Positions 54,599 through 63,208 are shown, numbered from the stretch's first letter. The stretch: 64,000 nt of DNA from Naasia sp. SYSU D00057 (GCF_017916505.1 NZ_JAFMSZ010000001.1:930001-994000), one strand, 5' to 3'. Translations and numbers: made by a program. Notes: generated by a model not told the origin, from the sequence alone.

Positions 54599-55651
54599 AT
54601 GCCCTCAGTGCGGAAGCAGCGCAGCTCAGCGGCCGGAGTGGGACTCGTGCTGGGTCGCGCCGCCCGGATCGAGGACGCGATCCAGGAGTTCCGGGAGCAG
54701 TACTCCCGGCGTCGAGGCAAGCGCCCCACGGTCATCCCGTACACCGGCTACGGCTCGCCCGGCTGGGTGCGTGTCCTCGGCCGCGTCCTGCTGACGCGCG
54801 AGACGGCGTCCAAGCGCCCGAGCGTGCGCGGCTGGCGCAGCTTCACGAGCGTCGCGGTGAACGACATCGACGTGGTCGTCCAGATCGGCGACGAGGAGCA
54901 CGTGGTGAAGGCCGACCGCGGCGGCGTCGTCGACGCGCGGGTTCCGGCATCCCTCGCGCCCGGCTGGCACACCGTGCTGCTGCACCCCCGCGAGAAGGGC
55001 CGGGACACCTCGGTGCCCGTCGAGGCCCCTGTGTACGTGCACGACCCCGCATCCGGGTTCGGCATCATCTCCGACATCGACGACACCGTGATGGTGACGT
55101 TCCTCCCCCGCCCCTTCCTCGCGGGCTGGAACACGTTCGTGCTCGACGAGCACGCTCGCAACCCGACGCCCGGCATGGCGGTGCTCTACGACCGCCTGGC
55201 ACGCACCCATCCCGGCGCTCCCGTCGTCTACGTGTCGACCGGCGCCTGGAACGTCGCGCCGACCCTCACCCGGTTCCTGTCCCGCAACCTGTACCCGGCG
55301 GGGCCCCTGCTGCTCACCGACTGGGGCCCCACCCACGACCGGCTCTTCCGCAGCGGACGGCAGCACAAGGTCGACTCGCTCGCCCGGCTCGCGGGCGAGT
55401 TCCCGGACGTGAAGTGGCTACTGATCGGCGACGACGGCCAGCACGACGAGGAGATCTACGGCGAGTTCGCGCTCGCACACCCCGAGCGGGTCGCGGCGGT
55501 CGCCATCCGCCAGCTCTCCCCCGGCGAGGCGGTGCTCGCCGGCGGCCGGACCAAGGCCGAGGGCTACGCGGAGAAGACGACGGTGCCCTGGCTCTACGCC
55601 CCGGACGGCGCGGGCCTCGCCACCCAGCTGAAGCGCATCGGCCTGCTCTAG
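54599..55651 (+). CDS. App1-like phosphatidate phosphatase (DUF2183)
   Basis: 350 residues. The catalytic HAD-type motif DIDDTVM lies at about 159-165; VYVSTGAWNV and LIGDDGQHDEEIYGEFA supply later motifs of the App1 family (first shown in yeast to dephosphorylate phosphatidic acid). The bacterial substrate is not known. No membrane helix or signal peptide is visible. Confidence 0.9.
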   Translation: MPSVRKQRSSAAGVGLVLGRAARIEDAIQEFREQYSRRRGKRPTVIPYTGYGSPGWVRVLGRVLLTRETASKRPSVRGWRSFTSVAVNDIDVVVQIGDEEHVVKADRGGVVDARVPASLAPGWHTVLLHPREKGRDTSVPVEAPVYVHDPASGFGIISDIDDTVMVTFLPRPFLAGWNTFVLDEHARNPTPGMAVLYDRLARTHPGAPVVYVSTGAWNVAPTLTRFLSRNLYPAGPLLLTDWGPTHDRLFRSGRQHKVDSLARLAGEFPDVKWLLIGDDGQHDEEIYGEFALAHPERVAAVAIRQLSPGEAVLAGGRTKAEGYAEKTTVPWLYAPDGAGLATQLKRIGLL

Positions 55652-55664
55652 CCGCCGGCGCGCC

Positions 55665-57065
55665 TCAGCCCCGCCAGGACTCCGGTCCGGTCGAGCCGGC
55701 GGGGTACTCGTCGAGCGGCACCCTCCCGTCGCGCCAGGCGTCGAGGACGGGCTCCACGATCCGCCAGCACCGCTCCGCCACATCGCCGCGCACGAAGAGG
55801 GTCGGGTCGGCGCCGAGGATGCCGCGCAGCACCTCCCCGTACTCGGTGACGCTGCCCGAGGGCAGCTCCGCGCTCACTGCTCCGTGGTCGAGGCGGAACG
55901 GAGCATCCTCGCCGTTCATCGTCAGCTCGATGCTCAGTGTCTCGGGCTGGATGCCGATCGTCACGCGGTTGGGCGTGGCCGCACCGCGCAGTCCGCGCGG
56001 CACGAACGGCACGGGGCGGAACCGCACCTCGATCTGGCGCCGGGGGTCGCCGATGGCCTTGCCCGACCGGAGGACGAACGGAACGCCCGCCCACCGCCGG
56101 TTCTGAACGGCCACCGCCACCTCGGCCAGGGTCTCGGTCCCGCGCTCCGGGTCGACGCCCTCTTCCTCCGCGTACGACGGGAGGTCCTTCCCGCCCACGG
56201 TGCCCGCCGTGTAGCGGGCGCGGCGGCTGGCACCGTCGGTGCCGGGAAGAACGGGGCCGTCGCTCCACAGCTCCGTGGCCTCGAGCACCTGGGCGACCGC
56301 GGTGCGGAAGCCGATCGCGTCGATCGCGGCCGGCGGCTCCATCGCGACGACCGCGAGCACCTGGAGCAGGTGCGACTGCAGCATGTCGACGAGCGCACCC
56401 GCCCCGTCGTAGTAGTCGGCGCGGCCTTCGAGGCCGAGCTCCTCGTCGTAGACGATCTCGACGCGCTCGATCTGCTCCCGGTTCCACACCGGCTCCAGCA
56501 GCCGGTTCGCGAATCGCAGCCCGAGCAGGTTGAGCACGGTCGGCTGGCCCAGGAAGTGGTCGATCCGATGGATGCGCTCCTCCGGCACGAGGCGGGCGAG
56601 CTTGCGGTTGAGGGCGGCCGCTCCATCGCCGTCCGAGCCGAACGGCTTCTCCAGGGCGAGGGTGGTGTCCTCGGGCAGCTCGACCTCGCGGAGCGCGTCC
56701 ACCGCGCTCTCGACGACGGCGGGCGGGAGCGCGAAGTAGAGGATCGGGCGTCCCTGGACCTCGTCGAGGATGCGGCGCAGGTCGTCCGCCTCGGTGGGGT
56801 CGGCGGTGATCCAGTTCGCCGCCGAGGCGATCCGCTCGACGTCGTCGTCGCCGGCTCCGCCGTCGCGCAGGGCCTCGCGGACCTGGTCGCGCCACTCGTC
56901 GACCTCGCGGTCGTGCCGTCCCGAGCCGAGGAGCACGAGTCCATCGGTGAGCGCCGAGTCCCTCTGCTCGCCGGAGGCGAGGAGGCTGCCGAGGCCGGGC
57001 AGGAGGAGTCGCTTCGCGAGATCGCCGGAGGCGCCGAAGAGGACGAGGGTGGTGGAGTCCGTCAC
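55665..57065 (-). CDS. glucose-6-phosphate dehydrogenase-like protein, divergent
   Basis: 466 residues, shorter than usual Zwf (~490-515). The dinucleotide motif FGASGDLAKR, ALEKPFG and the HFLG catalytic region are present, so NADP-linked oxidation of a sugar phosphate is likely. However the motif RIDHYLGK of true G6PDH reads RIDHFLGQ here: the phosphate-binding lysine is Gln174. It is therefore probably a paralogue with altered substrate rather than the main Zwf. GTG 57065 has TACGCT 7 nt upstream. No opcA/tal/tkt neighbours. Confidence 0.78.
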   Translation of the reverse strand: MTDSTTLVLFGASGDLAKRLLLPGLGSLLASGEQRDSALTDGLVLLGSGRHDREVDEWRDQVREALRDGGAGDDDVERIASAANWITADPTEADDLRRILDEVQGRPILYFALPPAVVESAVDALREVELPEDTTLALEKPFGSDGDGAAALNRKLARLVPEERIHRIDHFLGQPTVLNLLGLRFANRLLEPVWNREQIERVEIVYDEELGLEGRADYYDGAGALVDMLQSHLLQVLAVVAMEPPAAIDAIGFRTAVAQVLEATELWSDGPVLPGTDGASRRARYTAGTVGGKDLPSYAEEEGVDPERGTETLAEVAVAVQNRRWAGVPFVLRSGKAIGDPRRQIEVRFRPVPFVPRGLRGAATPNRVTIGIQPETLSIELTMNGEDAPFRLDHGAVSAELPSGSVTEYGEVLRGILGADPTLFVRGDVAERCWRIVEPVLDAWRDGRVPLDEYPAGSTGPESWRG

Positions 57066-57072
57066 CTGTCGG

Positions 57073-57078
57073 AGCGTA
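57073..57078 (-). promoter_or_regulatory. -10 element of the G6PDH-like gene
   Basis: TACGCT on the minus strand, 7 nt before GTG 57065. Confidence 0.45.
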
Positions 57079-57168
57079 CTCCGCGAGCCTCCGGCGAGCC
57101 TGCTGGTACCGCCCGGTGAGGACGCCGAGGAGGACAGACCGGGGTACATGCGGACAGACAGAGCGGTG

Positions 57169-57184
57169 TACCCCCTAGTGGGGA
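57169..57184 (+). promoter_or_regulatory. CsoR-like palindrome
   Basis: TACCCCCTAGTGGGGA resembles the G/C-tract palindromes bound by copper-sensing CsoR repressors (TACCC-type half-sites around a TA centre). It lies about 90 nt before the small secreted protein gene. Tentative. Confidence 0.3.
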
Positions 57185-57272
57185 GAGCGGAGGCCCTTGC
57201 ACCCGGCATACCGTCGTACCTGTCGCCGAGTCCTCCATAGTGAGGACAAGTGGCAGGAAAAGACTCGCCCCC

Positions 57273-57485
57273 ATGAGTAAGGAAACCCCGACGATGCCGA
57301 GCTCCCTGCGCTTCCCCCGCACGGTCCTCACGCTCGCGGTCGCGCTCTTCGCGCTGTCCGCGGCCGGCGTCGCCACCGTCGCCGCCTCGGCTTCCCCGGC
57401 CGAGTCGGCGCAGACCGTCTCCACCTCGGACCTCGCCGGCATTCAGCTGCCGACGCTGGACCTCCCGGAGACACCGGCCGAGTGA
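57273..57485 (+). CDS. small secreted protein, unknown
   Basis: 70 residues. A signal peptide (RTVLTLAVALFALSAAGVAT, cleavage near ASA) leaves a mature peptide of about 30 residues ending LPTLDLPETPAE, acidic and proline-containing, no cysteine. Not recognised. ATG 57273 is chosen; another ATG eight codons in is possible. A strong hairpin terminator 46 nt downstream and an upstream palindrome support a separate transcription unit. Confidence 0.6.
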   Translation: MSKETPTMPSSLRFPRTVLTLAVALFALSAAGVATVAASASPAESAQTVSTSDLAGIQLPTLDLPETPAE

Positions 57486-57531
57486 CCCCGAACTCGGTCT
57501 GATCGGCCTACCCACCCGATCGATCCAGGAC

Positions 57532-57564
57532 ACCGCCGGCATGTATCCCCAGCATGCCGGCGGT
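57532..57564 (+). terminator. intrinsic terminator of the small secreted protein gene
   Basis: ACCGCCGGCATG and CATGCCGGCGGT form a 12-bp stem with a 9-nt loop, followed by TCTGTCTTT. Confidence 0.8.
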
Positions 57565-57595
57565 TCTGTCTTTCCGGAGCGTCGGCGGCTGTTCC

Positions 57596-57601
57596 TAGAC
57601 T
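57596..57601 (+). promoter_or_regulatory. -10 element of the winged-helix gene
   Basis: TAGACT, 6 nt before ATG 57608. Confidence 0.55.
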
Positions 57602-57607
57602 GCGGCC

Positions 57608-58696
57608 ATGGCCGCGCCGCTCCCCCTCGCTGAGGTGGCCGCGATGCGGGCGGCCGCCCAGTCGCTCCTCGACGGTCCCTCACGCGCGCCGGTCGAGACC
57701 GTGCGGGCGATGCTCGCCCTGCAGGCTCAGGACTTCGCGGGCGGGCTGTGGGCGGTGGCCGTCCGCGACCGGGCCGGGGAGATGCGCGCCGACCTCGAGG
57801 CGGCCCTCGGCACCGGCGCCGTGGTCCGCTCCTGGCCGATGCGGGGGACGCTGCACCTCACGACGCCCGCCGACCTGCGGATGCTGCTGGCGATCACGTC
57901 CACGCGGGCCATCGCGGCGGCCCGAGGGCGGCGGACTCAGCTGGGTCTCGAGGAGGCGGACCTCTCCCGCGGACGGGAGCTCGTGGTCGAGCTGCTGGCC
58001 GGCGGCGTCGCTTCAACGCGCACCGACCTCATGGCCGCGATCGCCGAGCGGGGGCTCGACACGACGGGCCAGCGTGCTGCGCACCTCCTCGGCTGGCTGT
58101 CGCAGACGGGCGTCACCTGCCTGGGGCCGATGCTCGGGAAGCAGCAGGGCGTCGTCCTGCTCGACGAGTGGGCTCCGGGCGTGGCGCCGGAGCGGGAGGA
58201 CGCGCTGCGGGAGGCGACGCTCCGCTACGTGCGCGGCCACGGCCCGGCGACGGCGCTCGACCTCGCCTGGTGGCTCGGCTTGACGAAGACGGAGGCGACG
58301 CGGGCACTCGGGGAGGCGGCCGCACAGCTCGAGGAGGTGCCGACGGAGACGGGCCCGATGTGGTTCGACCCCGCCTCCGCCGCCGGCGACCCTGTCGCGG
58401 TCGCCGCGGCGCGGGAGGCCGTGCGCCTGCTGCCTCCCTTCGACGAGCTGCTGCTGGGGTACACGAATCGGGTCGCGTCCCTCGATCCGGAGTTCACGAA
58501 CCGGGTCACGCCGGGGTCGAACGGCCTCTTCCGCCCCATCGTGTCGATCGGCGGCCGGGTCGAGGGCCTGTGGCGAGTGGAGCGGTCCCGCCCGCCGCGC
58601 GTCGAACTCGACCCGTTCACCGGGATCGCGCCGCGGTGGACCGATGCGCTCGAGGCGGCGGCGGAGTCGCACCTCCGCTTCGCGGCGACGCGCTGA
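57608..58696 (+). CDS. AlkZ-like winged-helix DNA-binding protein (HTH_42)
   Basis: 362 residues of the DUF1006/HTH_42 family: three tandem winged-helix units and a C-terminal beta region (LLPPFDELLLGYTNR). The motif LALQAQD (Q39-A-Q41) matches the catalytic (Q/H)-x-(D/Q) motif of AlkZ/YcaQ DNA glycosylases that unhook interstrand crosslinks or remove alkylated bases. Glycosylase activity is inferred; some relatives are only DNA-binding. Confidence 0.85.
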   Translation: MAAPLPLAEVAAMRAAAQSLLDGPSRAPVETVRAMLALQAQDFAGGLWAVAVRDRAGEMRADLEAALGTGAVVRSWPMRGTLHLTTPADLRMLLAITSTRAIAAARGRRTQLGLEEADLSRGRELVVELLAGGVASTRTDLMAAIAERGLDTTGQRAAHLLGWLSQTGVTCLGPMLGKQQGVVLLDEWAPGVAPEREDALREATLRYVRGHGPATALDLAWWLGLTKTEATRALGEAAAQLEEVPTETGPMWFDPASAAGDPVAVAAAREAVRLLPPFDELLLGYTNRVASLDPEFTNRVTPGSNGLFRPIVSIGGRVEGLWRVERSRPPRVELDPFTGIAPRWTDALEAAAESHLRFAATR

Positions 58697-58706
58697 CCCC
58701 TCCCCG

Positions 58707-58761
58707 CCGAGCGCGCCCTGAAACACCCAGTGCACCCCGTGCCCAGGGTGCGCTCGGTGTT
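58707..58761. repeat. 55-bp palindromic repeat, copy B
   Basis: Second copy of the element at 44851-44905 (49/55 identical). Six differences disturb the stem slightly. It follows a gene stop by 11 nt, like copy A, and here lies between two genes in the same direction. Confidence 0.65.
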
Positions 58762-58833
58762 TGCGGGTGCACTCGGTGAACGCGCCGGTGCTGGCCCCTC
58801 CGCAACCCGGGCACTCGCCGTCGCGCCGCGCAA

Positions 58834-58839
58834 TACCCT
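58834..58839 (+). promoter_or_regulatory. -10 element of the FUSC gene
   Basis: TACCCT, 7 nt before GTG 58847. Confidence 0.5.
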
Positions 58840-58846
58840 GGACCTC

Positions 58847-59884
58847 GTGCGCTTGGCCGACATCGTGCAGGCGAGCACGCGGGTGCCGCTGCTGCAGGTC
58901 GCGAAGACGGCGGTGGCCGCCGTCGCCTCCTGGTTCCTCGCCCTCGCCGTGTTCCCCGAGCAGGTGCCGGTGTTCGCGTCGGTGGCGGCGCTGCTCGTCG
59001 TGCAGCCGAGCGTCAACCAGTCGTTCGGGAAGGCGATCGAGCGCAGCCTCGGCGTGCTCGTCGGCGTGCTGGTCGCGCTCGGCGCCGCGCTGCTGTTCGG
59101 CGAGCAGAGCTGGCTGGTGCTCGTCGCGATCGTCCTGTCGCTCTTCGTCGCCTGGGCCCTGCGGCTGACGCCCGGCTCGTCGGTGCAGATCCCGATCAGC
59201 GCGATGCTGGTGCTCTCGATCGGCGCCGCGACCCCGGAGTACGCGGCCGCGCGCGTGGTGGAGACGATCATCGGGGCGCTCGTCGGGCTGCTCGTCAACG
59301 TCCTCATCGTTCCGCCCCTCGCCCTCGCCCCGGCCCGCCTCGCGGTGCTGCGACTGGGCCGCCGCATCGCCGAGGAGCTGGAGCGTCTCGCCGCCGTGCT
59401 GACCGAGCCGGACGACCGCGCCGAGCTGGACGCCGCCCTCGAGTCGGCGCGCGCCCTGCGGGAGCTCCGCCAGGCGGCGTCGGACGCGATCCGCAGCGGC
59501 CGCGAGAGCCTCACCCTCAACCCCCGCCGCACTCGCTACCGCGACCAGCTGGAGCGCGACGTCGCACTCCTCGACCGGATGGAGCCGCTCGTCACCCAGG
59601 TGATCGGCATGGCGCGCGCCGTCCGCGACCACTGGGACGCCTCCCTCTCGGAGGTGCCCGCCTCGGCCGGCATCGCGGAGGAGCTGCGCCGCGCCGCGCA
59701 CGACCTGCGCCTGCTCGTCGAGGCGGGAACCGAGACGGACGACGCCGGCCCCGAGGAGCCGCCCGCGCTCACGCGGCCGCTCGTCATCGCGGCGCCGCCG
59801 CCCGGGCACTGGATCGTGATCGGCGCGCTGATGGAGGATCTGCGGCGGGTGCGGGAGGAGATCCGCGGCGAGGGGCGCTCCTAG
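58847..59884 (+). CDS. FUSC-family membrane protein
   Basis: 345 residues. Six membrane helices in the first 160 (RVPLLQVAKTAVAAVASWFL first; AALLVVQPSVNQSFGKAIERSLG is the family signature), then a cytoplasmic helical domain. Related proteins export aromatic acids or fusaric acid; substrate unknown. GTG 58847 follows the -10 at leaderless spacing. Confidence 0.85.
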   Translation: MRLADIVQASTRVPLLQVAKTAVAAVASWFLALAVFPEQVPVFASVAALLVVQPSVNQSFGKAIERSLGVLVGVLVALGAALLFGEQSWLVLVAIVLSLFVAWALRLTPGSSVQIPISAMLVLSIGAATPEYAAARVVETIIGALVGLLVNVLIVPPLALAPARLAVLRLGRRIAEELERLAAVLTEPDDRAELDAALESARALRELRQAASDAIRSGRESLTLNPRRTRYRDQLERDVALLDRMEPLVTQVIGMARAVRDHWDASLSEVPASAGIAEELRRAAHDLRLLVEAGTETDDAGPEEPPALTRPLVIAAPPPGHWIVIGALMEDLRRVREEIRGEGRS

Positions 59885-59912
59885 CCGGGCCGCCGCCGCT
59901 AGCCGGCCACCG

Positions 59913-61097
59913 CTAGCCCGCGTCGCGGAGGGCGATCCGCGTCTCGAGGAGGCGCTGCACCGCCGCGTCGACGCGGGCCCCGTCGATGCGACCGTCGGCC
60001 ACCGCGGCCTCGAGCCCGTCGAGCAGCTCGTAGGGGTCGACGCCCGAGACCGCCGGGTCCGCGGCCAGCACATAGACGAGGAGATCGTTGCCGGCGTTGA
60101 TCGCCTTGATGGCGTTCGCGAGGGGGTCGGTGTAGCCCGCGACACCGGAGTGCTGGAGCATCAGCATGTCGTCGGTGACGGCGAGGCCGCGGAAGCCGAG
60201 GTCGTTCCGGAGGATGTCGTGCCACCGCGTCGAGAGGCTCGCGGGCTCCCCGTCGACACTGGTGAGCACGAGGTGCCCGAACATGACCGCCTCGGCGCCC
60301 GCCGCGATGCCGCGCGCGAACGGGACCGCCGGGCCGGCGTTCCAGTCCTCCCAGCCGATGCCGCTCGAGGGCAGCGAGACGTGCGAGTCGGCGTCGGTGA
60401 GTCCGTGGCCCGGGAAGTGCTTGAGTGTGCTGAGCACCTTGCCGCGCTCCCCCGCGACCGCCTGCTCGACGCGCGCCGCGGCGTCCTCGGGGGTCGTGCC
60501 GAGGATGCGGTCGGCGATGAACGACGACGGGTCGGCCGTCTCGTCCGCGACGATGCCGAAGTTGATGTCGACCCCGGCCGCCTCGACGAGCGCCGCACGC
60601 TGGGCGAACGCGTCGCGCGTCGCCTCCGGCGCCTGCCGCCGCAGGGCGGAGGCGGACGGGAACACGTCCTCGTCGAGCCGGGACACCACCCCGCCCTCCT
60701 GGTCGATGCCGACGATCGGCGGAAGCTGCGGGTCGAGGGTGAGGGCGCCGGTGACGGCGGCGGTGTCCGCGGCGGTCGCGGCGACGTTGTCGCCCATCAC
60801 GATGAAGCCGCCCGCCCCGGTGGTGCGCATGAAGTCGGCGAGCGCTGCTTGGTCGGTGCCCGGGTAGTGGAGCATCAGCATCGCCGCGAGCTTCTCCCGC
60901 TCGCTCATCCGGGAGAGCCGGTCGGCCGCCTCTTCGGCGGGGGTGGCAGGCGCCGAGGGTGTGGGGGTCGGGGTCGGGGTGGGCGTCGCGCTCGCGCTCG
61001 TGGGCGCGGGGGCCGGGGCGGACGCCGGGGCGCAGCCGCCGAGCAGCGTGACCGCGGCGAGCGCGCCGAGCAGGACGGAGGCGGCTCGCGATCGCAC
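59913..61097 (-). CDS. NagZ-like beta-N-acetylhexosaminidase lipoprotein (GH3)
   Basis: 394 residues. Signal peptide with lipobox LLGGC (C22) and a Thr/Pro linker, then a GH3 domain. GIDQEGGVVSRL, the KHFPGHGLTDADSH loop (catalytic His near 231) and nucleophile Asp in AVTDDMLM (about D309) mark the NagZ branch, which removes GlcNAc from muropeptides. Being a lipoprotein it would work on the wall outside the membrane. Confidence 0.92.
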   Translation of the reverse strand: MRSRAASVLLGALAAVTLLGGCAPASAPAPAPTSASATPTPTPTPTPSAPATPAEEAADRLSRMSEREKLAAMLMLHYPGTDQAALADFMRTTGAGGFIVMGDNVAATAADTAAVTGALTLDPQLPPIVGIDQEGGVVSRLDEDVFPSASALRRQAPEATRDAFAQRAALVEAAGVDINFGIVADETADPSSFIADRILGTTPEDAAARVEQAVAGERGKVLSTLKHFPGHGLTDADSHVSLPSSGIGWEDWNAGPAVPFARGIAAGAEAVMFGHLVLTSVDGEPASLSTRWHDILRNDLGFRGLAVTDDMLMLQHSGVAGYTDPLANAIKAINAGNDLLVYVLAADPAVSGVDPYELLDGLEAAVADGRIDGARVDAAVQRLLETRIALRDAG

Positions 61098-61103
61098 CGG
61101 ACA

Positions 61104-61109
61104 ACCCTA
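61104..61109 (-). promoter_or_regulatory. -10 element of the NagZ-like gene
   Basis: TAGGGT on the minus strand, 6 nt before GTG 61097. Confidence 0.55.
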
Positions 61110-61148
61110 CGTCGCCCCTCCGGAAGGCTTCTCAGTCCGGTGCGCCGA

Positions 61149-61154
61149 TAGTGT
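61149..61154 (+). promoter_or_regulatory. -10 element of the UbiA gene
   Basis: TAGTGT, 6 nt before GTG 61161; divergent with the preceding promoter, 39 bp between the hexamers. Confidence 0.55.
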
Positions 61155-61160
61155 GGCGGG

Positions 61161-61994
61161 GTGAGCCGCCGGCCCTCCCTCGTCGCCGTGCTCCTGCTCT
61201 CCTCGCACCCCGTGCCCGGTGCAGCCGTGACGGCGGTCGCGCTGACGCTCGCGATCGCGGTCGGCCTGGAGCCGTGGCGGGTCGCCGTCGTCACGCTGGC
61301 GTTCGCGGCGAATCAGCTGTCGATCGGGTGGGCGAACGACTGGATCGACGCCGAGCGCGACCGCGTCAGCGGGCGCCGCGACAAGCCGGTCGCCCGCGGC
61401 GACATCGAGCCGGCCACCGTGCGCACCGCGGCGTTCGTGGCCCTCGCGCTCTCGGTGCTCCTCGCCTTCGTGCTCGGGCCCGCCGCAGGCGCGGCGCACC
61501 TCGTGTTCGTGCTCTCGGCCTGGGCGTACAACGCCGGGCTCAAATCGACGGCGCTCTCCGTCGTGCCCTACGTGGTGAGCTTCGGCCTGCTGCCCGCCGT
61601 CGTGACCCTGGCCGCGCCGGAGCCGCGCTTCGCCGCCTGGTGGGCCCTCCTCGCGGGCGCCCTGCTCGGCGTCGCCGCCCACTTCACCAACGTGCTGCCC
61701 GACCTCGAGGACGACTCCCGCACGGGCGTCCGCGGGCTCCCCCACCGCCTCGGACTCCGCGACGCCGGCATCACCGCCTTCGGCGCGCTCGCGCTCGGCG
61801 CGGCGGTCGTCGCGGCGGGCAGCGGCGGCCTGCCGGGCGCGATCGGGCTCGGCCCGGTGCTCCTGCTGGCGGCGGTCGGCGTCGTCCTCGTCGTACGCCG
61901 GCGGATCTCGCGCGCCCTGTTCGTGCTCGTCCTGGTCGCCGCGCTCGTGCTCGTCGCGATGCTCGCGGCCTCCGGCGGCAGGGTCGCCGCCTGA
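61161..61994 (+). CDS. UbiA-family prenyltransferase
   Basis: 277 residues, about eight helices. The first Asp-rich motif NDWIDAERD (59-67) and the second DLEDD (near 180) bind Mg-prenyl diphosphate. It transfers a prenyl chain to an aromatic or other acceptor in the membrane; acceptor unknown. Not obviously MenA or the heme O synthase, given its motif spacing and isolation. Confidence 0.9.
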   Translation: MSRRPSLVAVLLLSSHPVPGAAVTAVALTLAIAVGLEPWRVAVVTLAFAANQLSIGWANDWIDAERDRVSGRRDKPVARGDIEPATVRTAAFVALALSVLLAFVLGPAAGAAHLVFVLSAWAYNAGLKSTALSVVPYVVSFGLLPAVVTLAAPEPRFAAWWALLAGALLGVAAHFTNVLPDLEDDSRTGVRGLPHRLGLRDAGITAFGALALGAAVVAAGSGGLPGAIGLGPVLLLAAVGVVLVVRRRISRALFVLVLVAALVLVAMLAASGGRVAA

Positions 61995-62011
61995 GCGATC
62001 CCGCCGAGGGG

Positions 62012-62017
62012 TAACGT
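62012..62017 (+). promoter_or_regulatory. -10 element of the acyl-CoA dehydrogenase gene
   Basis: TAACGT, with about 30 nt of leader before GGAGAGG (62041-62047) and ATG 62054; here a normal leadered start. Confidence 0.4.
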
Positions 62018-62053
62018 GGAACGGGCCGCCGCGGCGCGGCGGAGAGGACGCCG

Positions 62054-63208
62054 ATGACGGACCGATCGCTGCTCGACGCGGAGCTGCTCGCCAGGATCCA
62101 CGCCCGCGCTCCCGGCTACGACCGCGCCAACGCGTTCTTCACCGAGGACCTCGCCGAGCTCACCGAGGCCGGCTACCTGCGGGCCCTCGTCCCGGAGTCG
62201 TTCGGCGGCTCGGGCCTCACGCTCCGCGAGATCGCCCGCGAGCAGCAGCGGCTGGCGGCGGCGGCCCCGGCCACCGCGCTCGCGGTCAACATGCACCTCG
62301 TCTGGACGGGCGTCGCCAAGGTCGTGCACGACCGCGGACTCGACTTCCTCGACTTCCTGCTCGAGGAGGCCGCGGCCGGCGAGGTGTTCGGCTTCGGCAT
62401 CAGCGAGGCCGGCAACGACCTCGTCCTCTTCGGGTCGCGGACCGAGGCGGAACCCCAGCCGGACGGCGGCTACCGGTTCACCGGCACCAAGGTGTTCACC
62501 TCCCTCGGCCCCGCCTGGACGCGGCTCGGGCTGTTCGGCCTCGACACCACGTCGGCGGATGCCCCCAAACTCGTGCACGCGTTCATCCCGCGCGACGGCG
62601 GCGGGTTCCGCATCCTCGACGACTGGGACACGCTCGGCATGCGGGCGACGCAGAGCAGCACGACCGTGCTCGAGGGCGCGTACGCGCCCGCCGACCGGGT
62701 GTTCCGGCGGCTGGACCCGGGGCCCAACCCGGACCCGCTGATCTTCGGGATCTTCGCAGGCTTCGAGATCCTGCTCGCCTCCGTCTACACGGGGATCGGG
62801 CAGCGGGCCCTCGAGCTCGCGGTCGAGGCCGTGAACCGCCGAACCTCGATGAAGAACGGCGGTGCCCCGCTCGCCCACGACCCGGACCTCCGCCGGCGGA
62901 TCGCCGACGCCGCCCTCGCGCAGGACGCCCTCGCGCCGCAGATCGACGCCATCGCCCGCGACGTCGACGAGCTCGTCGACCACGGCTCACAGTGGTTCCG
63001 CAAGCTGGTCGGGGTCAAGGTCCGCGCCACCGAGACCGCCCGCGACGTCGTCGACAAGGCGATCCGCGTCTCCGGCGGCTCCTCCTATTCGAACTCGGCC
63101 GAGCTCTCCCGCCTCTACCGCGACGTGCTCGCCGGCATGTTCCACCCGTCCGACGACGAGTCCGCCCACAGCACGGTCGCGACCGCGCTGCTCGGCCCCG
63201 TGCCCTGA
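62054..63208 (+). CDS. acyl-CoA dehydrogenase family protein
   Basis: 384 residues. N-terminal helical domain (LRALVPESFGGSGLTLREIAREQQRLA), central beta domain (GFGISEAGNDLVLFG, GTKVFTSLGP) and C-terminal helical domain with ARDVVDKAIRVSGGSSYSN. FAD-dependent. I do not see the catalytic Glu in its usual context, so it could be an acyl-CoA dehydrogenase of unusual specificity or a related monooxygenase/oxidase. Confidence 0.85.
   Translation: MTDRSLLDAELLARIHARAPGYDRANAFFTEDLAELTEAGYLRALVPESFGGSGLTLREIAREQQRLAAAAPATALAVNMHLVWTGVAKVVHDRGLDFLDFLLEEAAAGEVFGFGISEAGNDLVLFGSRTEAEPQPDGGYRFTGTKVFTSLGPAWTRLGLFGLDTTSADAPKLVHAFIPRDGGGFRILDDWDTLGMRATQSSTTVLEGAYAPADRVFRRLDPGPNPDPLIFGIFAGFEILLASVYTGIGQRALELAVEAVNRRTSMKNGGAPLAHDPDLRRRIADAALAQDALAPQIDAIARDVDELVDHGSQWFRKLVGVKVRATETARDVVDKAIRVSGGSSYSNSAELSRLYRDVLAGMFHPSDDESAHSTVATALLGPVP

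Noticed and set aside
60955-61020. Tandem GGGGTCGGGGTCGG repeat considered as a CRISPR-like or structural repeat
   Set aside because: It is the Thr/Pro linker of the NagZ-like lipoprotein; no spacers.
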